Of a DNA stretch of 64,000 nucleotides, positions 34,703-43,489 are shown piece by piece; the first letter of the stretch is position 1, and the number at the start of each line of letters is the position of its first letter. The position numbers and the translations under genes are program-made. Source of the stretch: Tannockella sp964372125. Its GTDB lineage: Bacteria; Bacillota_I; Bacilli_A; Erysipelotrichales; Coprobacillaceae. The notes under the pieces were generated by a model that was not told the origin of the DNA, did no database searches, and saw only the letters and a program-made list of their open reading frames with translations. The stretch spans positions 1 to 64,000 of the forward strand of contig CAYJPL010000005.1 in the NCBI GenBank assembly GCA_964372125.1, in the 5' to 3' direction.

Positions 34703-34737
34703 AAAAAATGTATCTACCAATAGGTAAATACATTTTT
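34703..34737 (-). terminator. Terminator of the NlpC/P60 gene
   Basis: AAAATGTAT and TACC pair with GGTA and ATACATTTT around AATA, with one C-A mismatch. A T run follows when read on the minus strand. Confidence 0.75.
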
Positions 34738-34754
34738 ACTTGATGTTTATAAGA

Positions 34755-35990
34755 TTAATACAATCTACGATAGTTATATACTCCTAGCCATCTATCTAGA
34801 TTAGCAAGTGTATCCACACGTACATATTCACTAGGTTTATTACCTAAAGAAGATGATCCGTATCCTGAAGCATGTACTACATTTCCACCACCGATATAAA
34901 TACCGATATGGAATACACGACCTGATCCACCACCATTAAATGTGACAACATCTCCGGGTTGTAAATTGCTATATGAAACGCTTGTTCCCATTGATGAATA
35001 TCCATGAGCAGTAGTACGAGAAATCGAAACTCCAGATTGGCGATGAGCCCATGCTACTAAACCTGAACAGTCAAAGTATATTGCATTTGGATTATCTAAT
35101 CCTTGACCATCACCGTATCCTCCACCAGGAGCACCCCACCAATATAAGCAACCTAAACGAGTTAAGGCTTTTTGGGCAACTGCATTTCCAGTAGATGAAT
35201 CACCTGGTACAAGAGAACCTCCTGAACTACTTGATGAGTTTAGGTTTGAAAATGATGCGGAAATTGCTTGTTCAACAATTTCTTGATTTGCTTCAACTTC
35301 ATCTGATGCTTCAGTATGTTCCTCTAGTGACGTTAATGCTTCATTATATTGTATTTCATAATTTTCTTGTAATATTAGTTGTGTTTCACGTTGTGATGCA
35401 ACAGCATCCATCGCGTCTTCTACTTGCGTTCGCTGTGTTTCAACAGTTGCTTTATCTTCTTGTAGACCAGTAATTAATTCTTTATCATACTCAGTAAGTT
35501 CATTAACACTTTCTACCCTAGAAAACATATCAACAAAATCACTAGCCCCAAAAATAAATTGAACAAAGAAATCATTATTTGTATATGATTGCATTGCATA
35601 CATACGTTCTTTAATAAGTGCTTCTTTTTCTTCTATACCATCTTCTAAATTAGAAATTGAAGTGTTTAGATAAGTAATTTCTTCTTCTAAATCAGCAATT
35701 TCATCTTCTAAAGTATCTATTTGATCCGCGATTTCTTCAAGGTTTACCTCAGCAGTATCTGCTTCTCTTGCAGATTCCGCAGCTAAATCAGCATAATCAT
35801 CACTTTTTTCTTGTAAATAGGAATTAAAATCACTACATGTATCTATTTGAGATGATGATAGTGAATCAGATGAACATAAGTCCATATAGTAGTCTTCGTT
35901 ATCAGCAAATTCGTTTGCATTAGCATTATAAAATCCAAACATAGTAACAACTACACATAAGCTAGTTACTATTAAAATATTCTTTTTCAT
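34755..35990 (-). CDS. Secreted NlpC/P60 peptidoglycan hydrolase, PcsB/CwlO-like
   Basis: 411 residues. A signal peptide (about 1-26, ending YNANA) is followed by a long coiled coil (about 57-250) as in PcsB, CwlO and RipA-type division hydrolases. A Ser/Gly linker (about 255-275) and a C-terminal NlpC/P60 domain follow. The catalytic cysteine is Cys308 in FDCSGL, with His361 in HIGIYIG and a third polar residue at His373. The coiled coil in such enzymes is controlled by FtsEX; no ftsEX is in the window. Likely cleaves D-Glu-linked stem peptides during growth or division. Ribosome site GGAGGTG is strong. Confidence 0.9.
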   Translation of the reverse strand: MKKNILIVTSLCVVVTMFGFYNANANEFADNEDYYMDLCSSDSLSSSQIDTCSDFNSYLQEKSDDYADLAAESAREADTAEVNLEEIADQIDTLEDEIADLEEEITYLNTSISNLEDGIEEKEALIKERMYAMQSYTNNDFFVQFIFGASDFVDMFSRVESVNELTEYDKELITGLQEDKATVETQRTQVEDAMDAVASQRETQLILQENYEIQYNEALTSLEEHTEASDEVEANQEIVEQAISASFSNLNSSSSSGGSLVPGDSSTGNAVAQKALTRLGCLYWWGAPGGGYGDGQGLDNPNAIYFDCSGLVAWAHRQSGVSISRTTAHGYSSMGTSVSYSNLQPGDVVTFNGGGSGRVFHIGIYIGGGNVVHASGYGSSSLGNKPSEYVRVDTLANLDRWLGVYNYRRLY

Positions 35991-36012
35991 TACGACACCT
36001 CCATCGAGTCAA

Positions 36013-36041
36013 ATTATATCATAGTTTAGTAAATAAAGTAA
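36013..36041 (-). promoter_or_regulatory. SigA-type promoter of the NlpC/P60 gene
   Basis: Read on the minus strand: TTACTT, 17-bp spacer, TATAAT with an extended TGA before the -10. Confidence 0.55.
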
Positions 36042-36095
36042 CCACTAAGCTTCTTTTAACATAATTAAAATTGTATTTAATATATACTGTTTTAA

Positions 36096-36116
36096 TAAAA
36101 AAAGAACTATTGTTCT
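36096..36116 (-). terminator. Terminator overlapping the stop codon of the GNAT gene
   Basis: AGAAC and GTTCT pair around a 4-nt loop, with seven As on the plus strand giving a T tail on the minus strand. The stop codon at 36107-36109 lies inside it. Confidence 0.6.
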
Positions 36117-36604
36117 ATTTTTTGAAAAGCAATTCTTTTAGCGTTATTTGCAACATAAACAATACCGCATTCCATAAAACCATTTTTATTTAACATTTTT
36201 TGCATTGCAATATTTTCTAAGTGTGTATCAATTTTGATTGAATTAATGTGTGGGAATTCTTCCTTTGCGATTTTGAAACAATAGCTAGCATAACCTTTTT
36301 TTAGATATTTTGCATCTGTTGCCACACGATGTATTACAACATATGGGTTATCATCTAACCAAGCACCCTCAATAATACTATAATTAGAATCCACTTGACT
36401 ACTTATCATACAAGTAGCAACAACCTTATCATTATCAATGACTACATAGGACTCACCAGCTTCCATATCCACTAGTAGGGTTTCCTTGTTTGGATAACCA
36501 TCTTGCCACTGGTTAATACCACTCTCTTTTAAACGAATCTTTGCATCTTCATACATGCTTAGAACTATGTCAATATCTTCTTTTTTTGTTTTTCTATACT
36601 CCAT
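36107..36604 (-). CDS. GNAT family N-acetyltransferase
   Basis: 165 residues covering a whole GNAT domain. It has an N-terminal YRKTKKEDIDIVLSMYEDA helix, a central strand with YVVIDNDKVVATCMIS, and the acetyl-CoA-binding RVATDAKYLKKGYASYCF near 95-112. The end IKIDTHLENIAMQKMLNKNGF is typical. ATG 36604 is chosen with AGGAAG upstream; a GTG four codons earlier is possible. The substrate cannot be told. Monocistronic. Confidence 0.85.
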   Translation of the reverse strand: MEYRKTKKEDIDIVLSMYEDAKIRLKESGINQWQDGYPNKETLLVDMEAGESYVVIDNDKVVATCMISSQVDSNYSIIEGAWLDDNPYVVIHRVATDAKYLKKGYASYCFKIAKEEFPHINSIKIDTHLENIAMQKMLNKNGFMECGIVYVANNAKRIAFQKIEQ

Positions 36605-36673
36605 TACTTCCTTCACCTCTACGAAATTATAACATAGTAGGTCAATAACATTACAAAAAAATGTGAAAAAATC

Positions 36674-36702
36674 GAACTTTTAGTAAAAGCACACCGTCTA
36701 TA
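36674..36702 (+). promoter_or_regulatory. ECF sigma-type promoter of the 1481-residue surface protein gene
   Basis: GAACT (36674-36678), 16-bp spacer, CGTCTATA from 36695, then GTGGCAATT at 36711-36719. This repeats both elements, the exact spacing and the downstream motif of the four promoters at 19.8-20.1 kb. A leader of about 30 nt with GGGAG (36726-36730) precedes the ATG. Confidence 0.7.
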
Positions 36703-36736
36703 TAGGGAAAGTGGCAATTTAAAAAGGGAGATATAT

Positions 36737-39700
36737 ATGACTAAAATTAAAAAAATCAGTGTTGTTACTATTATTATATTTACAATGATGTTACAAATAT
36801 TTACACCATCATATAATGCTATTGATAATAGTGCAGTCACAAGTCAAAATGAACTTGTTGAAACATCAAATGGAGAAATGGAATCTAAAAAGACAAATAG
36901 ACTAGGGGAAACTCAAAAGTTATTTTTAGTAACATTCCACGATGAAGATGGAAATGTATTAACAGCAGACGTTCCATTCTATACAGGTGATGGAATCAGT
37001 TATCCAAGCACAGCTACATCATTAGACAAAGAGGGATATACATTTGTCGAGTGGCAAGATAAAGATGGAAATAGTATTAACTTAAATACTTATACACCTG
37101 AATTCACTACCGGAACACCAGAAGTGAACTTATATGCAAAGTATAAAAAGATAACAAATGATAATATTATTACATACACAGTTAAATATCAAACTAGAGT
37201 AGATGGAAAGTTGATTGACATCGCTAGTGATTATGTAATAGAAATCATTGAGGGAGAAACATATGTTGCTACATCACCTGTAATTAATGGGTATGAATTA
37301 GTAGATCTAGCACAAACTACAGTTACTGTTGGTGAAAATGATTTAAGAACAATCATTGTAGAATATGTTTCTAATGGTGAACTACTTAACTATACAGTTG
37401 TTCATAAATATCAAAACTTAGATGGAAGTTATGATGAAGAAAAAATCATTAAAGCAACTACACCAAATACTGTAGTAACAGCAGAGGCAGTAAATGTGCC
37501 AGGATTTACAGTAGTTGGAGATTTACCACAGGCTTTAATTCAAACTGATGGACGTACAAAACTTACAGTAGAGTATACAAGAAATAGATATCATGTTACT
37601 TTTAATACGGATAATGGAACAGCAATTCAAAGTCAAGATGGATTACATGGAGAAACAGTATCATTAAATATACCTACAGACATTGTTAAAGAAGGATATG
37701 TATTGTCTGGATTTACGAGTGATGATGGGCAATTATACACACTTGATGAATTAAAAGAACCATTCGTTTTTGATGCAAAATCAGTAGTGTTTACTGCAAC
37801 TTGGGAAGAATCAACAACAACAGTTTCGATTAATTACTATGTAGAAAAAGATGGTATTGTTGGAGAAGGTGATGTCGTAGGTCATGCAGAGTATTATGAC
37901 AGTAGAGGAAAAATAACATACATCGGGAAAACAAATAATAAATTATCTCAAGCACAACTTGATGATTCAAATACATGGAATTTAAGAAAAACAGTTGAAG
38001 TAGAAGCACTTGTCTCATCAAATGTAACAGAAATAGAAGGATATAATACATACAAAAATGATGTACCAGATAGTGTAACGTTTGAACAACAAGTTGGTTA
38101 TGACACTGATATAATCACTACATCATACCGAGAATTCGCAAAAGCAGATTATAGTGACACAGTTGTACAAGATGATGGATCAACAGTAATTAACTTCTAT
38201 TATTCTAATCGTTTCTATGCCGCAAATTTCGCAATTGAGCCAATTGGAAATTCTATGTCAACAAGTCAAATTTATAGCATGACATTTGAAGGTAATGTAT
38301 ATGAACACCAAGAAATAGGATGGCCATCAAGGGAAATAAATCAATATAAAGTGTACTATAAGTATGGACAAGACATATCTGATTTATGGCCTCATCCGGT
38401 TAACGGCGCAGTATTTGAAATAACAGAAGGATATAATTTCTATGGTTGGCAAACAGCATCAAAAACATTCCTTAATCATGATGGTGGTCGTTTAACATAT
38501 GTAGGAGCTTCATATAAAGTTGGACCAGAACATATTCCACTAGCAGCACCAGTTGGAGAATGGGGAGTTTCAGGAACTAGACTTAAAGAAGATAGTATTA
38601 ACTTTGGGGCAGCTGCAATCATCGGACAATCAGAAGTAAAATACTATTTAGAAGCAATTCCAGGAACTGAATCAACAAGTGCAGTTGAATTTGATGGAAG
38701 ATACTATGAATTATTAAGTATGAATGTAATGCCTGGTACCAACTATGCATCACAAAGCATTAACGGATTTACTTACTATGACAAAATATTAGTTGATAAG
38801 GAAACAACAGCTGATAGTACAGGTGAAAAAGTTGATCAACAAGTATCATTCTTCTATAACCGTAATCAATATGATATTAACTATGAAGTACATGGTGGTA
38901 ATGAAATCATTAAAAAAACATACTATTATCAAGAACTTATTGATTTAAATGAAGTTCTTATCGATGCAACACATCCTCAAGGAGACAGTGCAGCCACGTT
39001 TGTTGATTGGTACACTAGCGCTGATTATAGCTTACTATTTGTAGATAGTGACGAATATATGATGTCTGCTGATAACTCGGCAATGTTTATGCCAAGTGAA
39101 AATATAACAATTCATGCAAAATGGAAGCTAAAAGATTATACAATAACGTATGATTTCAATAATGCTCAAGAAGATATTCAAGAAGTGCATCCATATGGGA
39201 CAAACATCACAGTACCAACACCTGATGAATATACAGGATATATATTTGATGGTTGGTATTATGAAAAAGAAGATAAATATTTAACAACAGGTTCAGTTAT
39301 TACTGAAAATATGACTCTAGTTGCACAGTGGCGTAAAGTTGAAAATATTCCACTTGAAGTTGAACATATTTATGTAGATGGAGATAAAACGTATACAAAA
39401 TCATATACTATTGAAAACCAAACATTTGGACAAGTTATTGATTTACGTGCACTAACATCAGAAGAATTAATCGTATTAGGATGGCCTCAAGGTATGTATC
39501 ATGCTGATAATACTGAAGTACAGTATACAATTAAAGAAACTGCAAACAAGGTAACATTCACATATACAAAAACAGCAGGAATTACATATGATGTTATTTG
39601 TGTTGATACTGATGGAAATACTTTAAAAACAATTAGTGATATTAATACTATTAATCAAGTTGTAACGGTTGAAGCACCTGAAATTGAAAACTATGCTCCA

Positions 39701-41182
39701 ATAGAAAATATAATCACTAAAAATATTATTGATGAAGCAAATAGAACAATCGTATTTGTTTACGAAAATACAAAAGATACTACTGATTACAATGTGAATA
39801 TTTTCCAACTACAAGAAAATGGAACATCTGTAAAATTAGAAACATTAACAATCAAAGATGCAAAATTAGGAAGTTATGTAAATGTATTAGAAGAAAATCA
39901 AGTAATCAATGCACTAACAAAATACGAAGACTTATTTCACTCTGATGCAACAGTTTCAACAAAATACATCGCAAAAACTACAGAATTTAATATCTATTTA
40001 TACGATATATCATTAGCGGATAATATCACAGTTGAAGCAATTTCAACAACAATTCAATATGACTCTAATATTCATACATTAGATGAAAGCATGTTTACCG
40101 TATATGTAGATGGTGTAGAAATCAAAGATTTAGAGAAATATGGAATTACATTATCAGTAAGCGATAAAGAACCATCTTTAGGGACATCTAACAATGTCTT
40201 AGATACATTCAATAAGGAAGATGTTAGTAGCACGAATTTATGGGTGAGTGCATCTACAGCGACAAAAAGTTCACTGCCAGTAGCATTTAGCCATACAATT
40301 ACTCCTAGACCAGTAACAGTAGTTGCTAATAGTGTTACGTACAAACAATCAACACAAGCACCAACATTAACATATGATGTACAAGGAATGGGATTCATTC
40401 CGGGGGATGATATAAGCATCGATGTAAAAATGACATCTACTCCTACAAATATCGGAGTTTATCAAGGGATTATTGAAGCATTAGTAAGTGGAAGTGATAT
40501 TTCAAACTATGATATTACTTATGTACACGGAAATGTAACAATTTTCACAGATACTATAACTCCGACTGATCCGACTAATCCAACAGATCCAACAGATCCA
40601 ATAGTACCGACAGATCCAACTGTTCCAACAACTCCAACAGATGAAGTTGAAACACAAACTGATGGTGATGAGGATAACCAAACTGATGAAATTATTGTTA
40701 ATGAAACAAATAATGACAATGATGATACTAATATTGAAAGTACATCAAATATAAATGATGATAGAGAATTAGGAAACGAATTCTTTGGGATTTCAAAAAA
40801 TAGTTCATGGAGTTTGTTTGATTTACTAATGACAATCCTTACTGCAGTTTTAGCACTTGCTTACTTAATCCGTAGAAAACGTGTTAAAGAAGAAGATTTA
40901 GAAGGAAAAGAAGGTTTATCAAAAGCGGAATTAGAAGACGAAAGAGTATATCGTAGAAATATGGTATCTAGAATTATATTAGTATTATTATTTATCTGTA
41001 ATTTAATATTATTAATTCTTACTCAAGACTTTACACAACCAATGGTATTCTTTGACCAATACAGTATCTACTTTGCGATAATCGCAATCGTGTCGATTCT
41101 TGTAGCACTTTATGTATCATATAAAAGAAGCAATCAAGATAGCAAAAAAGATCGAAACAAAAAAGAAGAAGAATTAGTATAA
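36737..41182 (+). CDS. Giant membrane-anchored surface protein with InlB, MucBP-like and MBG-like repeats
   Basis: 1481 residues. It has a signal peptide (about 1-30), then alternating Listeria-Bacteroides-type repeats (about 60-132, 285-360, 710-870) and MucBP-like repeats (about 146-212, 217-284, 870-1010, ending in VEY or FTYT strands). An MBG-like domain lies at about 1188-1273 (TPRPVTVVANSVTY), followed by a spacer of TDPT/NPTD repeats (about 1274-1300). There is no sorting motif. Three C-terminal membrane helices (about 1360-1378, 1411-1430, 1445-1465) with positively charged loops and a Lys/Glu tail anchor it. Likely a large adhesin. It lies downstream of the fifth ECF-type promoter, so it is probably co-regulated with the pili. 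Confidence 0.8.
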   Translation: MTKIKKISVVTIIIFTMMLQIFTPSYNAIDNSAVTSQNELVETSNGEMESKKTNRLGETQKLFLVTFHDEDGNVLTADVPFYTGDGISYPSTATSLDKEGYTFVEWQDKDGNSINLNTYTPEFTTGTPEVNLYAKYKKITNDNIITYTVKYQTRVDGKLIDIASDYVIEIIEGETYVATSPVINGYELVDLAQTTVTVGENDLRTIIVEYVSNGELLNYTVVHKYQNLDGSYDEEKIIKATTPNTVVTAEAVNVPGFTVVGDLPQALIQTDGRTKLTVEYTRNRYHVTFNTDNGTAIQSQDGLHGETVSLNIPTDIVKEGYVLSGFTSDDGQLYTLDELKEPFVFDAKSVVFTATWEESTTTVSINYYVEKDGIVGEGDVVGHAEYYDSRGKITYIGKTNNKLSQAQLDDSNTWNLRKTVEVEALVSSNVTEIEGYNTYKNDVPDSVTFEQQVGYDTDIITTSYREFAKADYSDTVVQDDGSTVINFYYSNRFYAANFAIEPIGNSMSTSQIYSMTFEGNVYEHQEIGWPSREINQYKVYYKYGQDISDLWPHPVNGAVFEITEGYNFYGWQTASKTFLNHDGGRLTYVGASYKVGPEHIPLAAPVGEWGVSGTRLKEDSINFGAAAIIGQSEVKYYLEAIPGTESTSAVEFDGRYYELLSMNVMPGTNYASQSINGFTYYDKILVDKETTADSTGEKVDQQVSFFYNRNQYDINYEVHGGNEIIKKTYYYQELIDLNEVLIDATHPQGDSAATFVDWYTSADYSLLFVDSDEYMMSADNSAMFMPSENITIHAKWKLKDYTITYDFNNAQEDIQEVHPYGTNITVPTPDEYTGYIFDGWYYEKEDKYLTTGSVITENMTLVAQWRKVENIPLEVEHIYVDGDKTYTKSYTIENQTFGQVIDLRALTSEELIVLGWPQGMYHADNTEVQYTIKETANKVTFTYTKTAGITYDVICVDTDGNTLKTISDINTINQVVTVEAPEIENYAPIENIITKNIIDEANRTIVFVYENTKDTTDYNVNIFQLQENGTSVKLETLTIKDAKLGSYVNVLEENQVINALTKYEDLFHSDATVSTKYIAKTTEFNIYLYDISLADNITVEAISTTIQYDSNIHTLDESMFTVYVDGVEIKDLEKYGITLSVSDKEPSLGTSNNVLDTFNKEDVSSTNLWVSASTATKSSLPVAFSHTITPRPVTVVANSVTYKQSTQAPTLTYDVQGMGFIPGDDISIDVKMTSTPTNIGVYQGIIEALVSGSDISNYDITYVHGNVTIFTDTITPTDPTNPTDPTDPIVPTDPTVPTTPTDEVETQTDGDEDNQTDEIIVNETNNDNDDTNIESTSNINDDRELGNEFFGISKNSSWSLFDLLMTILTAVLALAYLIRRKRVKEEDLEGKEGLSKAELEDERVYRRNMVSRIILVLLFICNLILLILTQDFTQPMVFFDQYSIYFAIIAIVSILVALYVSYKRSNQDSKKDRNKKEEELV

Positions 41183-41190
41183 ATATAATT

Positions 41191-41219
41191 AGCTGTTGAC
41201 TATAAGTCAGCAGCTTTTT
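41191..41219 (+). terminator. Terminator of the giant surface protein gene
   Basis: AGCTGTTGACT pairs with AGTCAGCAGCT (one G-T) around ATA, followed by five Ts. Confidence 0.9.
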
Positions 41220-41302
41220 GCTAGTAAAAAATAAGAGATGCAATCTTTTTTTATGATGTTGTAGTTGTGGTTGGATATTTATGTAATAATAAATATATAT
41301 AT

Positions 41303-41315
41303 TTTGAAAATCAAA
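41303..41315. promoter_or_regulatory. FabT box upstream of acpP
   Basis: TTTGAAAATCAAA, a near-palindrome matching the FabT operator core TTTGATTATCAAA except for one position. It lies 3 bp before the -35 box. Confidence 0.7.
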
Positions 41316-41318
41316 CTA

Positions 41319-41347
41319 TTTACAAATAGATAAACATGTTATATAAT
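41319..41347 (+). promoter_or_regulatory. SigA-type promoter of acpP
   Basis: TTTACA (41319-41324), 17-bp spacer, consensus TATAAT (41342-41347), next to the FabT box. Confidence 0.75.
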
Positions 41348-41375
41348 CATGCTTGTAACTAAGGAGGATAATACT

Positions 41376-41603
41376 ATGGTATTTGATAAAGTAAAAGAAA
41401 TTATTGTAGATTCATTAAGTTGTGATGAAGAAGCAGTTGTGTTAGAAGCAAGCTTAAAAGATGATTTAGAAGCTGATTCATTAGACGCAGTTGAATTAAT
41501 TATGGCTGTTGAAGAAGAATTCGATTTAGAAATTCCTGAAGATACAGCACAAAACATGAAAACAGTAAAAGATATCGTTGATTTCATCGAAGCAAATCAA
41601 TAA
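41376..41603 (+). CDS. acpP: Acyl carrier protein
   Basis: This 75-residue acidic protein carries the growing acyl chain on phosphopantetheine. The attachment serine is Ser35 in LEADSLDAVEL. ATG 41376 is chosen because AAGGAGG (41361-41367) lies just upstream; the in-frame ATG at 41349 overlaps the transcription start region. It is followed by a terminator that separates it from accB, so it can be made at higher level than the rest. Confidence 0.96.
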   Translation: MVFDKVKEIIVDSLSCDEEAVVLEASLKDDLEADSLDAVELIMAVEEEFDLEIPEDTAQNMKTVKDIVDFIEANQ

Positions 41604-41620
41604 TCTAAGGACAAATAAGT

Positions 41621-41645
41621 ACCCAGTATTACTGGGTCTTTATTT
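41621..41645 (+). terminator. Terminator between acpP and accB
   Basis: ACCCAGT and ACTGGGT pair around ATT, followed by a T-rich tract. Confidence 0.75.
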
Positions 41646-41659
41646 TATTAATATATTAT

Positions 41660-41672
41660 TTTGATAATCAAA
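41660..41672. promoter_or_regulatory. FabT box upstream of accB
   Basis: TTTGATAATCAAA, a perfect palindromic core match to the FabT operator. It lies just before the ribosome site (GGAGG, 41679-41683), positioned to block the promoter or start of the acc-fab transcript. Confidence 0.8.
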
Positions 41673-41690
41673 ACATTTGGAGGAAAAAAT

Positions 41691-42131
41691 ATGAAAATCG
41701 ATTTAGTAAAAGAATTATTAGTAGAGTTTGAAAATTCTGGAGTACACAAAATGAAAGTGGAAATGGAAGATATTAAGATTGAATTAGAAAAAGCACCAGT
41801 TGCAACTATGCCAGTGGCACCAATGCCTGTAGTTAATGCAGCCCCAGTAATGGAACAAGCAGTAGAAACTGCGGCTAAAGAAGAAGTTGCAAGCGGGACA
41901 GCAATTTGTTCACCAATCGTTGGAGTATTTTATCCAGCAAGTTCACCAACAGCGAAACCTTACGTAGAAGTTGGTTCAAAAGTAAGTAAAGGACAAACAG
42001 TATGTATTGTTGAGGCTATGAAAGTAATGAATGAAATCAAGGCCCCAACTGATGGGACAATTACGGCTATCTTAGTAGGAGCAGAAGATATGGTTGAATT
42101 CGATCAACCAATCATGATGATTGAAGGATAG
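41691..42131 (+). CDS. accB: Acetyl-CoA carboxylase biotin carboxyl carrier protein
   Basis: 146 residues. A Pro/Ala/Val/Met-rich flexible linker (about 43-70) separates an N-terminal helix region from the biotinyl domain. The biotin lysine is Lys111 in VEAMKVMNE. ATG 41691 follows GGAGG at a good distance. It is the first gene of the acc-fab operon under the second FabT box. Confidence 0.95.
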   Translation: MKIDLVKELLVEFENSGVHKMKVEMEDIKIELEKAPVATMPVAPMPVVNAAPVMEQAVETAAKEEVASGTAICSPIVGVFYPASSPTAKPYVEVGSKVSKGQTVCIVEAMKVMNEIKAPTDGTITAILVGAEDMVEFDQPIMMIEG

Positions 42132-42133
42132 TT

Positions 42134-43489
42134 ATGTTTAAGAGAATATTAATTGCCAATCGTGGTGAAATTGCAGTACGTATTATACGTACTTGTAAAG
42201 AGTTAGGGGTAGAAGCCGTTGCCATTTACTCAAATGTAGATGAATCATCACTGCATGTACAATTGGCTGATCATGCAGTATGTGTTGGTTCTGCAAAAGC
42301 AACAGATAGTTATTTAAATATGAAAAACATTTTAGCAGCAGCAACAAGTTTAGGGTGTGATGCAATCCATCCTGGATTTGGTTTTTTATCTGAAAATGCA
42401 ACATTCGCATCACTAGTAGAAGAATGTGGAATGACATTCATTGGACCTAGCGGTAGCGTAATTGATGCTATGGGTAATAAGTCTATGGCTAGAAAAATAA
42501 TGATTGAAGCAGGAGTTCCAGTAGTTCCAGGAAGTGATGGAAGTATTGAAAGTGTGGAAGAAGCTGTTGAAGTAGCAACAAAAATTGGATATCCAGTATT
42601 AGTAAAAGCTTCAGCTGGAGGTGGAGGACGTGGAATGCGTAAAGCCTTTAGTGAAGAAGAGTTAAGAGAAGCATTTGTAACTGCAAGAGCAGAAGCAAAA
42701 GCATGTTTTGGTGATGATGAAATGTATATGGAAAAATTAATTCTTGATCCAAAGCATATTGAATTCCAAATATTAGCTGATACTTATGGAAATGTTATTC
42801 ACTTAGGTGAAAGAGATTGTTCTATTCAAAGAAGAAATCAAAAAATGATAGAAGAAGCACCAAGTAAAGCATTAAGTCCTGTTTTACGTCAAAGAATGGG
42901 TGAAGATGCTGTTAAAGCTGCAAAAGGATCAGGGTATACAAATGCTGGTACTATTGAATATGTATTAGATAAAGATGGAAATTATTACTTCATTGAAATG
43001 AATACAAGAATTCAAGTTGAACATCCTATTACTGAAATGGTAACTGGAGTTGATTTAATTCGTGAACAAATACGTATTGCTGCAAAACAAAGACTATCTT
43101 TAAGACAAGAAGAGGTTGTTATGAATGGACATTCTATCGAATGTCGTATTAATGCAGAAAATCCAAAACTTAACTTTAGACCATCTCCAGGACTAGTTAA
43201 AGGAGTTCACTTACCTGGTGGATTAGGTGTTCGTATTGATACAACGTTATATCAAGGTTATACTGTATCTTCCCATTATGATTCAATGATTGCAAAAGTT
43301 ATTGTTCATGCAAGTAGTCGACTTGAAGCAATACGTAGAATGCGTCGTGTTCTTTCAGAGTTAGTGATTGATGGAATTGATACAAACCAAGAATTACAGT
43401 ATTTGATTTTACACAATAGTGAATTTGTAAAAGGGAATTTTGATACTGGATTTATTGAAAAAAATCTGGATCAATTGGTAAGCGAATAA
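42134..43489 (+). CDS. accC: Acetyl-CoA carboxylase, biotin carboxylase subunit
   Basis: A 451-residue ATP-grasp enzyme that carboxylates the biotin of AccB. Typical segments are RILIANRGEIAVRIIRTCKE at the start, KASAGGGGRGMR (ATP loop), HIEFQILADTYGN, FIEMNTRIQVEHP with the catalytic residues, and GIDTNQEL near the end. It starts 2 nt after accB and overlaps the accD ATG. Confidence 0.97.
   Translation: MFKRILIANRGEIAVRIIRTCKELGVEAVAIYSNVDESSLHVQLADHAVCVGSAKATDSYLNMKNILAAATSLGCDAIHPGFGFLSENATFASLVEECGMTFIGPSGSVIDAMGNKSMARKIMIEAGVPVVPGSDGSIESVEEAVEVATKIGYPVLVKASAGGGGRGMRKAFSEEELREAFVTARAEAKACFGDDEMYMEKLILDPKHIEFQILADTYGNVIHLGERDCSIQRRNQKMIEEAPSKALSPVLRQRMGEDAVKAAKGSGYTNAGTIEYVLDKDGNYYFIEMNTRIQVEHPITEMVTGVDLIREQIRIAAKQRLSLRQEEVVMNGHSIECRINAENPKLNFRPSPGLVKGVHLPGGLGVRIDTTLYQGYTVSSHYDSMIAKVIVHASSRLEAIRRMRRVLSELVIDGIDTNQELQYLILHNSEFVKGNFDTGFIEKNLDQLVSE

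Noticed and set aside
36737..41182. LPXTG-type sorting signal at the end of the giant surface protein
   Set aside because: No LPXTG-like motif precedes a single terminal helix; the end has three helices and a charged tail.
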